Positions 23,645 to 32,289 are shown, numbered from the stretch's first letter. The stretch: DNA of 64,000 nucleotides from UBA285 sp049970695 (GCA_049970695.1 JBMFML010000002.1:119864-183863); one strand, 5' to 3'. Numbers and translations are program-made. Notes: generated by a model from the sequence alone, not told the origin.

Positions 23645-24215
23645 AGTCTTTGAACCTCGAAATATCGCTTATTGACAGCCGAGAAAGCCAGTCTATGCTT
23701 ACTCCAGGACTCAGCACGCCCTCCCCCCTTATTGCCCTGCACAGCAGTTTTGCACACTCCTCTGGACTCATGCTCGTAGTGTCTAGCTCGAATACCCTAT
23801 CCTCCCCAAAAGTCTCCACAGCGTTGTGGGCTACTACACCTAGAATCTCCGCCATAACGTTCTCGTTAATCTTCTTCCTGCTCCACCCTCTTGCAAGAAG
23901 CCTCTTCTCTAGCTCAAGTGGGTGCGTTCTAAGCACGAAGACTGCCCTAACAAGGTGCTTTGGAAGTATCTCTGGGTAGTGCGTCAAGACGGTAATGTCA
24001 CCGTACTTCTCAGCCAGCTCCGCGATGTAGCCTGCGAGCCTTTCTTCGTCGATGACGTAGGTCTGCCTCGCCTCGTCGTAGTAAGCAACAAATCCCCTTT
24101 CTAGCGCGATAGTGCTGAGGTTCAGTACCTTAAGTCCGCAGATCTCTGCCAGCAGGCCCCCTATAGTGGACTTCCCCGTCCCCGGGGTACCGGCAATTAC
24201 GATGATCTTCGACAC
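23625..24215 (-). CDS. adenylate kinase-like ATPase of the Fap7/AK6 family
   Basis: A 196-residue P-loop protein with GTPGTGKSTIGGLLAE at residue 9, then VAYYDEARQTYVIDEERLAGYIAEL (the Fap7/AK6 variable region) and RTHPLELEKRLLARGWSRKKINENV, the lid and core. Fap7 acts in small-subunit maturation by handling uS11 and also has adenylate kinase activity. The C-terminus is extended by about 30 residues. It is the first gene of a four-gene minus-strand run: kinase, permuted GTPase and two ubiquitin-like proteins. Confidence 0.9.
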   Translation of the reverse strand: MSKIIVIAGTPGTGKSTIGGLLAEICGLKVLNLSTIALERGFVAYYDEARQTYVIDEERLAGYIAELAEKYGDITVLTHYPEILPKHLVRAVFVLRTHPLELEKRLLARGWSRKKINENVMAEILGVVAHNAVETFGEDRVFELDTTSMSPEECAKLLCRAIRGEGVLSPGVSIDWLSRLSISDISRFKDYEGSGD

Positions 24216-24276
24216 TTAGCCCACCACACTTATATACCCTCTCAATCCTATAACAAGCTTATAGCGGTGAACTCTG

Positions 24277-25917
24277 GTGAGCAGTAAGTACCCTGGTGAA
24301 ATAGCCTACGTCATACCTGCTCTTAGAAAAGGCGAGGAGCTCTTAGCACTTACAATGAGTGTCTGCCCGTACTGCTACAGGGCGCTTCCCGCAGTCGTTG
24401 TAGAAAGGGAGGGCAGGGTCTACATAAGGCGCTCTTGCCCCGAGCATGGAACAGTAGAAGAGCTGTACTATGGAGATGTGGAGTTCTACAAGAGAGTCAC
24501 TAAGTTCCCCGAGGAGGGCAGGGGGCCTAGACACGTCTACACACCAGTTACTAGGGCGTGTCCATTTAATTGCGGCCTATGTGCAATGCACAAGCAGCAC
24601 AGCGCACTCATAAACCTCGTAGTCACCAATAGGTGCGACCTCAGCTGCTGGTACTGCTTCTTCTACTCGGAGGCGGCCGGCTACGTCTACGAGCCCACTC
24701 TAGAGCAGATTAGGGAAATGGTGAGGAGTGTCAAGAAGCAGGGCGTGCCCGTTGCAGTACAGATAACTGGTGGAGAGCCGCTACTGAGAGACGACCTCAT
24801 TGAAATAGTAAAGCTGCTCAAAGAAGAAGGCATTAGGCACATACAGCTAAACACTAATGGAATTAGATTTGCTCAAATGTACTTCGAAGACCCCGTTAAG
24901 GCTGTTGAATACGCGAGAGCTTTGAGGGCCAGCGGCTTGAACACTGTTTACTTAAGCTTTGACGGCGTCTCGCCCAAGACGAACTGGAAAAACCACTGGG
25001 AAGTGCCGTACATTTTCGAGGTCTTCAGGAAGGCGGGAATAACGAGCGTCGTCTTAGTCCCCACGGTAATCAAGGGCGTTAACACCCACGAAGTAGGGGC
25101 AATAATAAGGTTTGCTGCAAAGCACATAGACATAGTGCGATCCGTGAACTTCCAGCCAGTCAGCTTAACTGGGCTAATGAAGAGGCACGAGAGAGAAAAG
25201 TACAGGATTACTATACCCGACTTAGTCAAGCTAATAGAGGAGCAGACAGGCGGAGAGATTTCTAGAGAAGACTGGTTTCCGGTAAATGCAAGCGCGGTTT
25301 TCTCGAGGTTTATTGAAGGCTTTAGCGGAGAATTCAAGTTCGAAATGGCAAACCACCCCATATGCGGTGTTGGGACGTACGTCTACGTCGAGAAGAAGGG
25401 GGGCAGCATTAAGCTCGTACCAATAACCAGGTTTATTGATGTCGAAGGCCTGCTAGAATACCTGAGAGAAAAGTGGATGGATCTCGTAAGCGGATCTAGT
25501 AGAGTGATCACGGGGCTTAAGCTACTCTATGCTATTAGGAAGTTTATTAAGCAAGAAAACGCGCCAGAGGGGCTTGACATCTACAGGCTGCTCCTCAACG
25601 TAATAATTAAGAGGAGCTACGAGGCGCTCGGCGAGGTCCACTACAAGCTCTTGTTTATTGGGCAAATGCACTTCATGGATCTCTACAACTACGACATTCA
25701 GAGGGTTCAGAGGTGCAACATACACTACGTTGTACCCGATGGAAGGCTCATACCCTTCTGCGCCTTCAACATCTTCGACGACATCTACAGAGATAAAGTG
25801 CAGAGAGAATACAGCTTGCCACTAGCGAAACCCACGAAGAAGTACATTAGAAACAGGAGACTACTCGAGTCCTCTGAGCTGTACAAGACGACTTACGAAG
25901 GAGTGCTGGCAAGCTAA
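24277..25917 (+). CDS. tes: radical SAM enzyme, tetraether synthase (Tes) family
   Basis: A 546-residue radical SAM enzyme matching Tes (homologues of Methanocaldococcus MJ0619), which joins two archaeol tails to make the membrane-spanning GDGT lipids. The N-terminal cysteine domain has CPYCYRALP near residue 28 and CPEHG, then CPFNCGLCAMHK near 92. The radical SAM cluster motif is CDLSCWYC near 118 (CxxxCxxC), followed by the SAM-binding ITGGEPLLRDD. Later cysteines occur in HPICGVGTYVYV, QRCNIHYVVPDGR and PFCAFN, as expected for extra iron-sulphur clusters. Length fits the family. The gene stands alone after a divergent promoter region. Confidence 0.85.
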   Translation: MSSKYPGEIAYVIPALRKGEELLALTMSVCPYCYRALPAVVVEREGRVYIRRSCPEHGTVEELYYGDVEFYKRVTKFPEEGRGPRHVYTPVTRACPFNCGLCAMHKQHSALINLVVTNRCDLSCWYCFFYSEAAGYVYEPTLEQIREMVRSVKKQGVPVAVQITGGEPLLRDDLIEIVKLLKEEGIRHIQLNTNGIRFAQMYFEDPVKAVEYARALRASGLNTVYLSFDGVSPKTNWKNHWEVPYIFEVFRKAGITSVVLVPTVIKGVNTHEVGAIIRFAAKHIDIVRSVNFQPVSLTGLMKRHEREKYRITIPDLVKLIEEQTGGEISREDWFPVNASAVFSRFIEGFSGEFKFEMANHPICGVGTYVYVEKKGGSIKLVPITRFIDVEGLLEYLREKWMDLVSGSSRVITGLKLLYAIRKFIKQENAPEGLDIYRLLLNVIIKRSYEALGEVHYKLLFIGQMHFMDLYNYDIQRVQRCNIHYVVPDGRLIPFCAFNIFDDIYRDKVQREYSLPLAKPTKKYIRNRRLLESSELYKTTYEGVLAS

Positions 25918-26156
25918 CTCCACGCACTGCTTTTCGGCCCCCTAGACCCTACACTCTCTCATAACCACTATCACGCTATGACCAGGATTAGTATAACATG
26001 AGCTGGTGTAACGCATGTAACTACGTGTTCACCGAACACCGGCGTGGGTGAGTTGCGAGATCTTAAACAAGGGCTTTTTGAAATCGGAGATGTCGAGTCG
26101 GTAAAGGAAGCTATTTAACCCCTCGCCCCCCCTATTACTCTGGGTGAAGTAGTGCC

Positions 26157-27569
26157 TTGGAGATAGGCAAAGCACTACTGGACTTCATGTACTTCCTAAA
26201 CGGCATTGTATGGGGAATGCCTGCAATAATAGTACTAGTGGGCACGGGGCTGTTCCTAACGATATATGGGGGCGGCCTTCAGTTCAGAAAGCTTCCACTG
26301 GCATTCAAGAACCTAGTGTACAAGGGTGCGGCTGAAAGGGGAGGGTACAAGCCATTTGCTATATGGGCAGCCGTAATGGGAGCCACTGTGGGAGTTGGCA
26401 ACATAGCGGGAGTGGCCACGGCAATACGCATGGGGGGTCCTGGTGCCATATTCTGGATGTGGGTCTGCGCGCTGCTGGGAATGGCCACGAAGGCCTTCGA
26501 GACAACTCTAGGCGTTTGGTCTAGGAGGGAGGAAAGGGGCGAGGTAGTAGAAGGAGGCACGCCGTACTACATCAGGCTAGTCCCCGTCGTGGGACCTGGT
26601 CTGGCAATAGCGTTCTCGCTGTTTGCGTGGATAGCAGCGTTCGGCATTGGCAACATGGTCCAGGCAAACAACGTAGCGCTGGGAGCAGAGTGGATTGCTA
26701 GGCAGTACGGGTTTGACGTATTCACCGCGAGGCTAATTGCCGGCATAATAATAACGATACTCACAGCCCTCGTAGTAATTGGTGGAATAAGGAGACTAGC
26801 AGAAGTATCAAACTACCTAGTACCATTCATGCTAACGTGGTACCTGGCAGTCGCGCTCTACGTGTGGATAACTCACCCAGCCGACTTCGGGCAGGCCATA
26901 GTAGAGATATTCACGCACGCATTCACACCATACGCCGTTGCCGGCGGTGGTGCCGGCTACGCCGTTAAGTGGGGGGTGACGCAGGCAATGAGGTACGGGC
27001 TCGCGAGAGGCCTGTTCTCGAATGAAGCCGGGCTTGGAAGCGCTCCAAACCTCTACGCATTTATGAGAGTAGACCACCCAGGCCGCGTTACCCTCTACGG
27101 CATGGTAGAGGTATTCATGGACACTATAGTAGTGTGCAGCTTAACAGGAATAACAGTAGTAATGTCCAGGACTCACTTGACAACGGAGCTCAGCGGAGCA
27201 GCACTAGCATTTGAGGCATATCACGTGTACTATGGTGCGTGGGTGCCCATAGTCCTCGGCATCGCACTAGCGCTGTTCGCGTACACAACGCTTCTATCGT
27301 GGTCGGCTTACGGAGAGATCAACTTCAAGTACTTCTTCTCTAAAACACTCAAGCTACCTGAAAAGCCCGTTGTTTGGTTCTGGAGGGTTCTGTGGATAAT
27401 ACCAATAATACCGGCAGCTGTATCGCCTGCTTTATTCGAAGTGTTCTGGGACTTCTCGGATACTATGAACGGCTTAATGATGTTGCCGAACCTCATTGCC
27501 GTTGTCTACTTCGCACCAGTGGTCAAGAAGCTGGCGGCAGACTTCCTGGCTAAGCGCCCCTTTGGGTGA
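26157..27569 (+). CDS. sodium:alanine symporter (AGCS family)
   Basis: A 470-residue membrane protein with about 11 helices. The AGCS signature VGVGNIAGVATAIRMGGPGA is near residue 77, GGTPYYIRLVP near 138, and GLFSNEAGLGSAPNLYA near 282, all part of the substrate and Na+ path. Members import alanine or glycine with Na+. The start is the TTG at 26157; a TATA-like GCTATTTAAC at 26110-26119 predicts a start near 26140. A small two-helix protein follows after 10 bases and a PLP enzyme after that, suggesting an amino acid uptake and conversion unit. Confidence 0.94.
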   Translation: MEIGKALLDFMYFLNGIVWGMPAIIVLVGTGLFLTIYGGGLQFRKLPLAFKNLVYKGAAERGGYKPFAIWAAVMGATVGVGNIAGVATAIRMGGPGAIFWMWVCALLGMATKAFETTLGVWSRREERGEVVEGGTPYYIRLVPVVGPGLAIAFSLFAWIAAFGIGNMVQANNVALGAEWIARQYGFDVFTARLIAGIIITILTALVVIGGIRRLAEVSNYLVPFMLTWYLAVALYVWITHPADFGQAIVEIFTHAFTPYAVAGGGAGYAVKWGVTQAMRYGLARGLFSNEAGLGSAPNLYAFMRVDHPGRVTLYGMVEVFMDTIVVCSLTGITVVMSRTHLTTELSGAALAFEAYHVYYGAWVPIVLGIALALFAYTTLLSWSAYGEINFKYFFSKTLKLPEKPVVWFWRVLWIIPIIPAAVSPALFEVFWDFSDTMNGLMMLPNLIAVVYFAPVVKKLAADFLAKRPFG

Positions 27570-27579
27570 GCGCTTCGGG

Positions 27580-27858
27580 GTGAACGCCGTGGCCGCGCCC
27601 TCAGAATCTAAGTTCACAATCAATCCCAGAGAAAGAGACGTTGTGACAGTAATATTCCTAGTCTGCCTAATACTGTTCCTAGCATTCGTGTTGTCTGTAG
27701 CATTGGCAGAGCGGGGGTACGTGGAATACGCTCGTAGAGTGCTCGGAGAGCTGCCAACATATGTTGTGTTCACAGCCATCATAGTCTTGCTATACCTAGT
27801 TGGATGGGCTATAGGCAGAGCAAAATCTGAAACAGTAGGAATCTGGTACCACGGGTAG
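27580..27858 (+). CDS. two-helix membrane protein next to the AGCS symporter
   Basis: A 92-residue protein with a charged N-terminus (KFTINPRERDVV) and two membrane helices, about residues 22-42 (VIFLVCLILFLAFVLSVALA) and 60-80 (YVVFTAIIVLLYLVGWAIG). I do not recognise a family. The GTG start follows TTCGGGG, 10 bases after the symporter stop, so the two are probably one operon. It may be an accessory or stabilising subunit of the symporter, which is an inference from position only. Confidence 0.65.
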   Translation: MNAVAAPSESKFTINPRERDVVTVIFLVCLILFLAFVLSVALAERGYVEYARRVLGELPTYVVFTAIIVLLYLVGWAIGRAKSETVGIWYHG

Positions 27859-28042
27859 CTCCAAGTAAAGGGCTTTTTACTACTCTACATAACTTTTTAC
27901 ACAATTTTTAACAATCGATTAGCGCCCTTCCTCAACTACACCAGCGTGTTTAGATTGAGGCGCGCGTCTACGTGGAAGCTAGGTATATTTGCTTAAGAAA
28001 ACCTTATGTCAATTGATACTGGCGTGTTGGGGCTCAGGCTCC

Positions 28043-29410
28043 ATGAGTAGTGGAGAACACTCTCTCGTGGAGAAGCTCGTAGAAAAGTACAGGAAATATG
28101 TGTCCTTTAGCCAGGCCTTTAAGTATTTTCCCATAGTAGTTGCACGAGCCGAGAACGCCCGTGTGTGGGATATCACCGGGAGGTGCTACATAGATTTCCT
28201 GTCGAGCGCGGCGACTTATAACGTGGGACACAGTAATAGAGAAGTAGTTGAAGCCGTCAAGGAGCAACTAAGCAAGTTCATACACTACTGCCTCTACCTG
28301 TACCACGAGCCCGTTGTAGAGCTCGCTGAGCTACTAGTCGAAGTAACGCCTGGCAGGTTTCCAAAGAAAGTCGCATTTGGACTTAGTGGTGGAGATGCTT
28401 GCGACACGGCACTCAAGGCATCGTTTGCTTATACGAAGAAGCCTGGCGTGCTGAGCTACACGTACTCTTACCACGGGACAACAGCGCTTGGCATAGCAGT
28501 TGGTGGCTCGTTTCCGAGGGAGCTGAGAGAGCTAATGGGCTTCAAAAGCGTGTACTTCGTGGACTACCCAGACACCTATAGGTGCAAGTACGGCGTAGAT
28601 GACCCCGAGCTCTGCGGAGAGTACTACTTAAGCGAGCTAGAGGATGTCATGCGCAAAGTCAACGCTAAGGAGGCCATTGCAGCACTTATAATAGAGCCCA
28701 TTCAGGGAGACGGCGGGGTACTCGTCCCTCCCAAAAACTACATTGCTGGGGTGAGAAAGCTCACGCTGGAGCATGGCGTGGTGCTTGTAGACGACGAAGT
28801 GCAGACCGGCATTGGGCGCACGGGGGCAATGTTTGCCATTGAGCACTTTGGCGTCGAGCCAGACCTGCTCGTTACTGCTAAAGCGCTGGGAGGCGGAATG
28901 CCTATTTCAGCAGTAGTAGGCCGTGCAGAGATAATGGATGCGGCGCCGCCTCAGAGCTTCTTCGCTACTTCGGCTGCTCACGCGCTCTCGTGCGTTGCAG
29001 CCATTGAGACCATAAAGTACGTCTTGGAGAACAAGCTAATAGAGAGGGCACGGCAGCTAGGAGAGTACGCAATGAAGAGGCTGAAGGAGCTGGTAGACAA
29101 GTACGAGGTAGTGGGAGACGTCAGGGGTTTGGGCTTGATGATCGGCGTAGACATAGTAGGCGACAAGAAGACTAAAAAACCAGATAGAAAAACAGCGCTC
29201 AAAATCATATGGAGAGCCTACGAGAAGGGCTTAATAATGATGACTTATGGAAAGCATGGAAACGTCCTCAGAATAGCCCCACCTCTCACTATACCCAAGG
29301 AAGACCTAGATGCGGCGCTGGACATCATCGAAGAATCTGTGAAAGACGCTCTCGAGGGGCGCGTGCCAGACGAAGTTGTAGAGCGCATGGTGGCGTGGAA
29401 GACCGAGTAA
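28043..29410 (+). CDS. class III PLP-dependent aminotransferase or amino acid racemase
   Basis: A 455-residue fold-type I PLP enzyme. GHSNREVVEAVKEQL near residue 73, SGGDACDTALKASFAYT near 120, the cofactor aspartate in VVLVDDEVQTGIGRTGAMFA near 255 and the lysine in LVTAKALGGGMPISA near 286 are all class III features. Relatives include 4-aminobutyrate and ornithine aminotransferases and the broad-substrate amino acid racemases described from Pyrococcus. The linkage to an alanine-type symporter favours an amino acid substrate. The ATG at 28043 is chosen since it gives the usual N-terminal length. The exact reaction cannot be read from sequence. Confidence 0.9.
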   Translation: MSSGEHSLVEKLVEKYRKYVSFSQAFKYFPIVVARAENARVWDITGRCYIDFLSSAATYNVGHSNREVVEAVKEQLSKFIHYCLYLYHEPVVELAELLVEVTPGRFPKKVAFGLSGGDACDTALKASFAYTKKPGVLSYTYSYHGTTALGIAVGGSFPRELRELMGFKSVYFVDYPDTYRCKYGVDDPELCGEYYLSELEDVMRKVNAKEAIAALIIEPIQGDGGVLVPPKNYIAGVRKLTLEHGVVLVDDEVQTGIGRTGAMFAIEHFGVEPDLLVTAKALGGGMPISAVVGRAEIMDAAPPQSFFATSAAHALSCVAAIETIKYVLENKLIERARQLGEYAMKRLKELVDKYEVVGDVRGLGLMIGVDIVGDKKTKKPDRKTALKIIWRAYEKGLIMMTYGKHGNVLRIAPPLTIPKEDLDAALDIIEESVKDALEGRVPDEVVERMVAWKTE

Positions 29411-29423
29411 ACCGTTAAGCCAG

Positions 29424-29497
<74 letters not shown>

Positions 29498-29592
29498 TCA
29501 GCACTTCTTATGTTGGATCAGCCTTTTTTAATACCCTACACAGGGGCGCGTCAGAGTTTAAAATCCCCTTACGGTAAATACTCACAGTGGGC

Positions 29593-29665
29593 AGCCGGGT
29601 CGTCTAGCGGCCAAGGATGCGGGGCTCTGGCCCCCGTGACCGGGGTTCGAATCCCCGCCCGGCTA
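29593..29665 (+). tRNA. tRNA-Gln (CTG anticodon), no intron
   Basis: A 73-base tRNA. The acceptor stem pairs AGCCGGG (29593-29599) with CCCGGCT (29658-29664), discriminator A, T arm CGGGG-TTCGAAT-CCCCG, and anticodon stem CGGGG/CCCCG around CTCTGGC, anticodon CTG. A TATA box GTTTAAAAT lies at about 29557-29565, giving a start near 29587. Confidence 0.97.
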
Positions 29666-29765
29666 CTCATACTCGTTTATAAGGCAAGTTAAAGCCCAGC
29701 CGCCTCGCGCGCTCTTGGGTTAGCAATATTAGTGCCTCGCTCAATTACTGAGCACTGTAGCGTGG

Positions 29766-30500
29766 TTGAAAATGCAGGTTAAGACGAGGCTCTTGTACCA
29801 GTACGACTCTTACTTGAAAGAGCACGAAGCAACAGTAGTAGAAGTGCAAGGAGACCTCGTCTACTTCGACAGCACGATATTCCACCCGAGGAGTGGTGGA
29901 GTAGACCACGACAAGGGCTTCATAGAAGTAAGTGGCAAAAAGCTCGAGGTAACAGAGGTCTTCATAGACAGGGAGAAGGGCGACGTCGCGCATAGAGTCC
30001 CGGGTGTAGGCGGCCTGGGGCTGGAACCCGGAACCAGAGTTAAAATGGTCTTGAACTGGGAAAGGCGGTATAAGCTAATGAGGCTTCACACGGCTGCTCA
30101 CATAGTCTCGGCAATAATGTACAATGAATACGGGGCACTAGTCTCTGGTGGCAACATCACCGAGGAATACGCCTACGACGACTACACGCTTGAAAAACTC
30201 GACAAAGAGCTCTTCATTAAGGTAATAGAAAAAGCCAATGAAGTGGTCAGGCGAGACCTCGAAGTCAAAATCTACTGGCTTCCCAGAGAAGAGGCCCTGC
30301 GAATACCAGGAGTGGTCAAGCTCGCTTCGAGAATGCCACCAGAAGTGAGTATGTTGAGAATAGTTGAGATACCGGGCGTAGACGTGCAGGCTGATGGAGG
30401 CCCCCACGTTAGGAGAACAAGCGAAGTAGGCGAAATAGTGTTCTTGAGTGCAGAGAGCAAGGGTAAGGCTAAGAAGAGGCTCTACTTCACCGTGAAGTAG
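29766..30500 (+). CDS. alaX: alanyl-tRNA editing protein AlaX (medium form)
   Basis: A 244-residue free-standing editing domain that hydrolyses mischarged Ser- or Gly-tRNA(Ala). The beta-barrel part with FHPRSGGVDHDKGFI is near residue 38. The zinc histidines are in RLHTAAHIVSAIM (HxxxH near 102). The second zinc half-site reads VDVQADGGPHVRRTSEVG near 208. In many AlaRS/AlaX proteins this half-site is C-x-x-x-H; here aspartate occupies the place of the cysteine. The start is the TTG at 29766, or the ATG two codons later. It stands alone between tRNA genes. Confidence 0.9.
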   Translation: MKMQVKTRLLYQYDSYLKEHEATVVEVQGDLVYFDSTIFHPRSGGVDHDKGFIEVSGKKLEVTEVFIDREKGDVAHRVPGVGGLGLEPGTRVKMVLNWERRYKLMRLHTAAHIVSAIMYNEYGALVSGGNITEEYAYDDYTLEKLDKELFIKVIEKANEVVRRDLEVKIYWLPREEALRIPGVVKLASRMPPEVSMLRIVEIPGVDVQADGGPHVRRTSEVGEIVFLSAESKGKAKKRLYFTVK

Positions 30501-30739
30501 CGGGTACAGGGCTACGCGGTTTTTAGGAGCTATTTGCCAAAGTAACAGACGGAGCCCGATGAAGAGCCGTTGGGAGACTACCCGCAGAACCGTGAAGAAT
30601 CCCCTGGCTGCGAGGGCCGCCCCCCAATAAAGCGCTCAAAGCAGTCATTGCACAGAGAAGAGAGCAGCCGGGTCCAGCAAGTCTCTCATGCAGCTGCTTA
30701 GCACACTCGTTCACGGGACTTTGCGGGCAAGGATGGTAG

Positions 30740-30826
30740 TGGGCCCGCGGGGATTTGAACCCCGGGCCTCCGCCTCTCCTAGGCTGCTTGTAAGGGCGGC
30801 GTCCTACCAGGCTAGACGACGGGCCC
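30740..30826 (-). tRNA. tRNA-Val (TAC anticodon) with a 13-base intron
   Basis: An 87-base gene on the minus strand. The acceptor stem pairs GGGCCCG with CGGGCCC, discriminator A, T arm CGGGG-TTCAAAT-CCCCG. The anticodon stem CCGCC/GGCGG is separated by loop CTTACAA plus 13 extra bases. Removing 30776-30788 (intron after position 37) gives a 74-base tRNA with anticodon TAC. A TATA box (GCTTATAACC on the minus strand, 30852-30861) predicts a start about five bases upstream. Confidence 0.94.
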
Positions 30827-30943
30827 CTGCTCTAGGAAGTGGTCACTAAGAGGTTATAAGCGTTTACGTTGTCCTGTGGGGTAGGCGAAGTAAGGTAGCG
30901 AAGCGGGGATTTTAGGACCTAGGACGACTACTATAAAAGCGGT

Positions 30944-31050
30944 GCCGGGGTGCCCGAGCGGTCTAAGGGGGTGGGCTCGAGCTTCCAGCGTGGCTTGAGA
31001 GACCCACTGCCCCTTCGCGGGGCGCGCGGGTTCGAATCCCGCCCCCGGCG
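30944..31050 (+). tRNA. tRNA-Ser (CGA anticodon) with a 20-base intron
   Basis: A 107-base class II gene. The acceptor stem pairs GCCGGGG with CCCCGGC, discriminator G (a serine identity base; both leucine tRNAs here have A), and T arm GCGGG-TTCGAAT-CCCGC. The anticodon stem GTGGG/CCCAC (30971-30975 and 31003-31007) encloses CTCGAG, a 20-base insert and A. Removing 30982-31001 leaves anticodon CGA and an 87-base tRNA. CTATAAAAG sits only five bases before the tRNA, too close to be its promoter; the weaker GATTTTAGG at 30908-30916 is better placed. Confidence 0.92.
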
Positions 31051-31070
31051 CTAAAGCCCGGTGCTTCTAC

Positions 31071-32111
31071 GTGCCCGCCGAATTCGCTCCGCCGCCCTCT
31101 AGGTTCTACGAAGTAGAAAATGGACTGGTTAGGTGCATTGCGTGTGAGCGGAGGTGCGTGCTCAGAGACGGCTATGCTGGCGCGTGCGGCAATTACTTGA
31201 ACAAGAAAGGAGTAGTGTATCACTTCGGCTATGGGAGAATTAGTGCCATAGAAAGCAGGCCTATTGAAATAAAGCCCCTCTTCCACTACTGGCCGGGCTC
31301 GACAGCACTAACTTATAGCAACTATGGTTGCAACTTCTACTGCCCGTGGTGTCAAAACGACCACCTGAGCTACAGGAAGCCCCGCGAAGGAGACCCGATT
31401 ATACCTCCCGAAAAGCTAGTTGAAATGGCCATACTCAGCGGAGACGAGGGCTTGTCGGCTAGTTTTAACGAGCCAATAACGCACCTAGACTACGTCATAG
31501 ACGTCACAGAACTTGCTGTAAAGCACGGCCTCTACTCCATGATGGTTACAAACATGTACTTTACTACTAGGTCTTTGAAGGCGGCTGTAGAGTCCGGAGT
31601 AGACGGCTTTTCAGCGGACATAAAGGGCTGCCCCTCAATGAAAAAAGCCCTTGTGGGCATAGACCACAGCATAGTCTTCAGAAACGCCAGGCTGGCGATA
31701 GACCTGGGCGCGCACGTCGAAATGGTGTACTTAGTTGTCACTAACACCAACGATTTCGAAGAGTGCTTTGAGTGGATAATAGACAATCACCTAAAGTACC
31801 TGGGCCCAGAAGTCCCCCTACATGTCAACAGATACTTCCCGGCACACAGGTGGAAAGAGCCCCCAACACCAGTTGAAACGCTTATCAAGGTAAGAAACTA
31901 CGCACTGAGGCAGGGACTCAAGTACGTCTATATAGGAAATACGTGGAATCCCGAGCTTGAGTCAACGAAGTGCCCTAAGTGCGGCAGAATGCTGATATAC
32001 AGAAGCGGGTTCAGAGCACTCTGGTTTAACCTCGACTACGCAGATGGTAAGTACAGGTGTAAAAACTGCGGCGAAGTCATACCAATAAGGGGGAGGTGCA
32101 TCGAAAAGTAG
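31071..32111 (+). CDS. AmrS-type radical SAM protein (AmmeMemoRadiSam family)
   Basis: A 346-residue radical SAM protein related to pyruvate formate-lyase activating enzyme. The N-terminal cysteine motif CIACERRCVLRDGYAGACGN is near residue 22, and the cluster motif CNFYCPWCQND near 83 (CxxxCxxC). SFNEPITHLDYV near 125 and ADIKGCPSMKKALVG near 184 are typical of AmrS. The C-terminus has two zinc-ribbon-like pairs, CPKCGR and CKNCGE. Its usual partners AMMECR1 and Memo are not in the window, and the reaction is not established. The GTG start lies 20 bases after the tRNA-Ser gene. Confidence 0.88.
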   Translation: MPAEFAPPPSRFYEVENGLVRCIACERRCVLRDGYAGACGNYLNKKGVVYHFGYGRISAIESRPIEIKPLFHYWPGSTALTYSNYGCNFYCPWCQNDHLSYRKPREGDPIIPPEKLVEMAILSGDEGLSASFNEPITHLDYVIDVTELAVKHGLYSMMVTNMYFTTRSLKAAVESGVDGFSADIKGCPSMKKALVGIDHSIVFRNARLAIDLGAHVEMVYLVVTNTNDFEECFEWIIDNHLKYLGPEVPLHVNRYFPAHRWKEPPTPVETLIKVRNYALRQGLKYVYIGNTWNPELESTKCPKCGRMLIYRSGFRALWFNLDYADGKYRCKNCGEVIPIRGRCIEK

Positions 32112-32193
32112 GTTTGTTGGGGCAATAGCAGCGCCTAGCAAAGCGTCGAGGCTAGTAATGAAGCAAGTGGAGCAAGTAGCTGTGGCTCAGGAG

Positions 32194-32289
32194 TGCGGGG
32201 GGTGGGATTTGAACCCACGCAGGCCTACGCCAGCGGATCTCTCCTGGGCCTTGAGTCCGCCCCCTTTGGCCAGGCTCGGGCACCCCCGC
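32194..32289 (-). tRNA. tRNA-Leu (CAA anticodon) with an 11-base intron
   Basis: A 96-base class II gene on the minus strand. The acceptor stem pairs GCGGGGG with CCCCCGC, discriminator A, and the T arm is identical to that of tRNA-Leu(CAG). The anticodon stem GCGGA/TCCGC encloses CTCAAG, an 11-base insert (32239-32249) and A, so anticodon CAA with an intron after position 37. A TATA-like GAAATAAAACC (minus strand, 32316-32326) predicts a start about five bases upstream. Confidence 0.94.

Noticed and set aside
30550..30625. Possible C/D box RNA with GATGA and GTGAAGA elements
   Set aside because: Box C matches only in part, no good D box (CTGA) lies at the end, and there is no closing stem, so the support is below what chance gives.
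30523..30714. Open frame of 63 codons on the minus strand between AlaX and tRNA-Val
   Set aside because: The composition is unlike that of neighbouring proteins, there is no ribosome site, and the opposite strand shows equal openness.
30931..30939. CTATAAAAG as the tRNA-Ser promoter
   Set aside because: It is five bases from the tRNA 5' end, whereas every other tRNA here has its TATA box about 30 bases upstream; the start would fall inside the tRNA.
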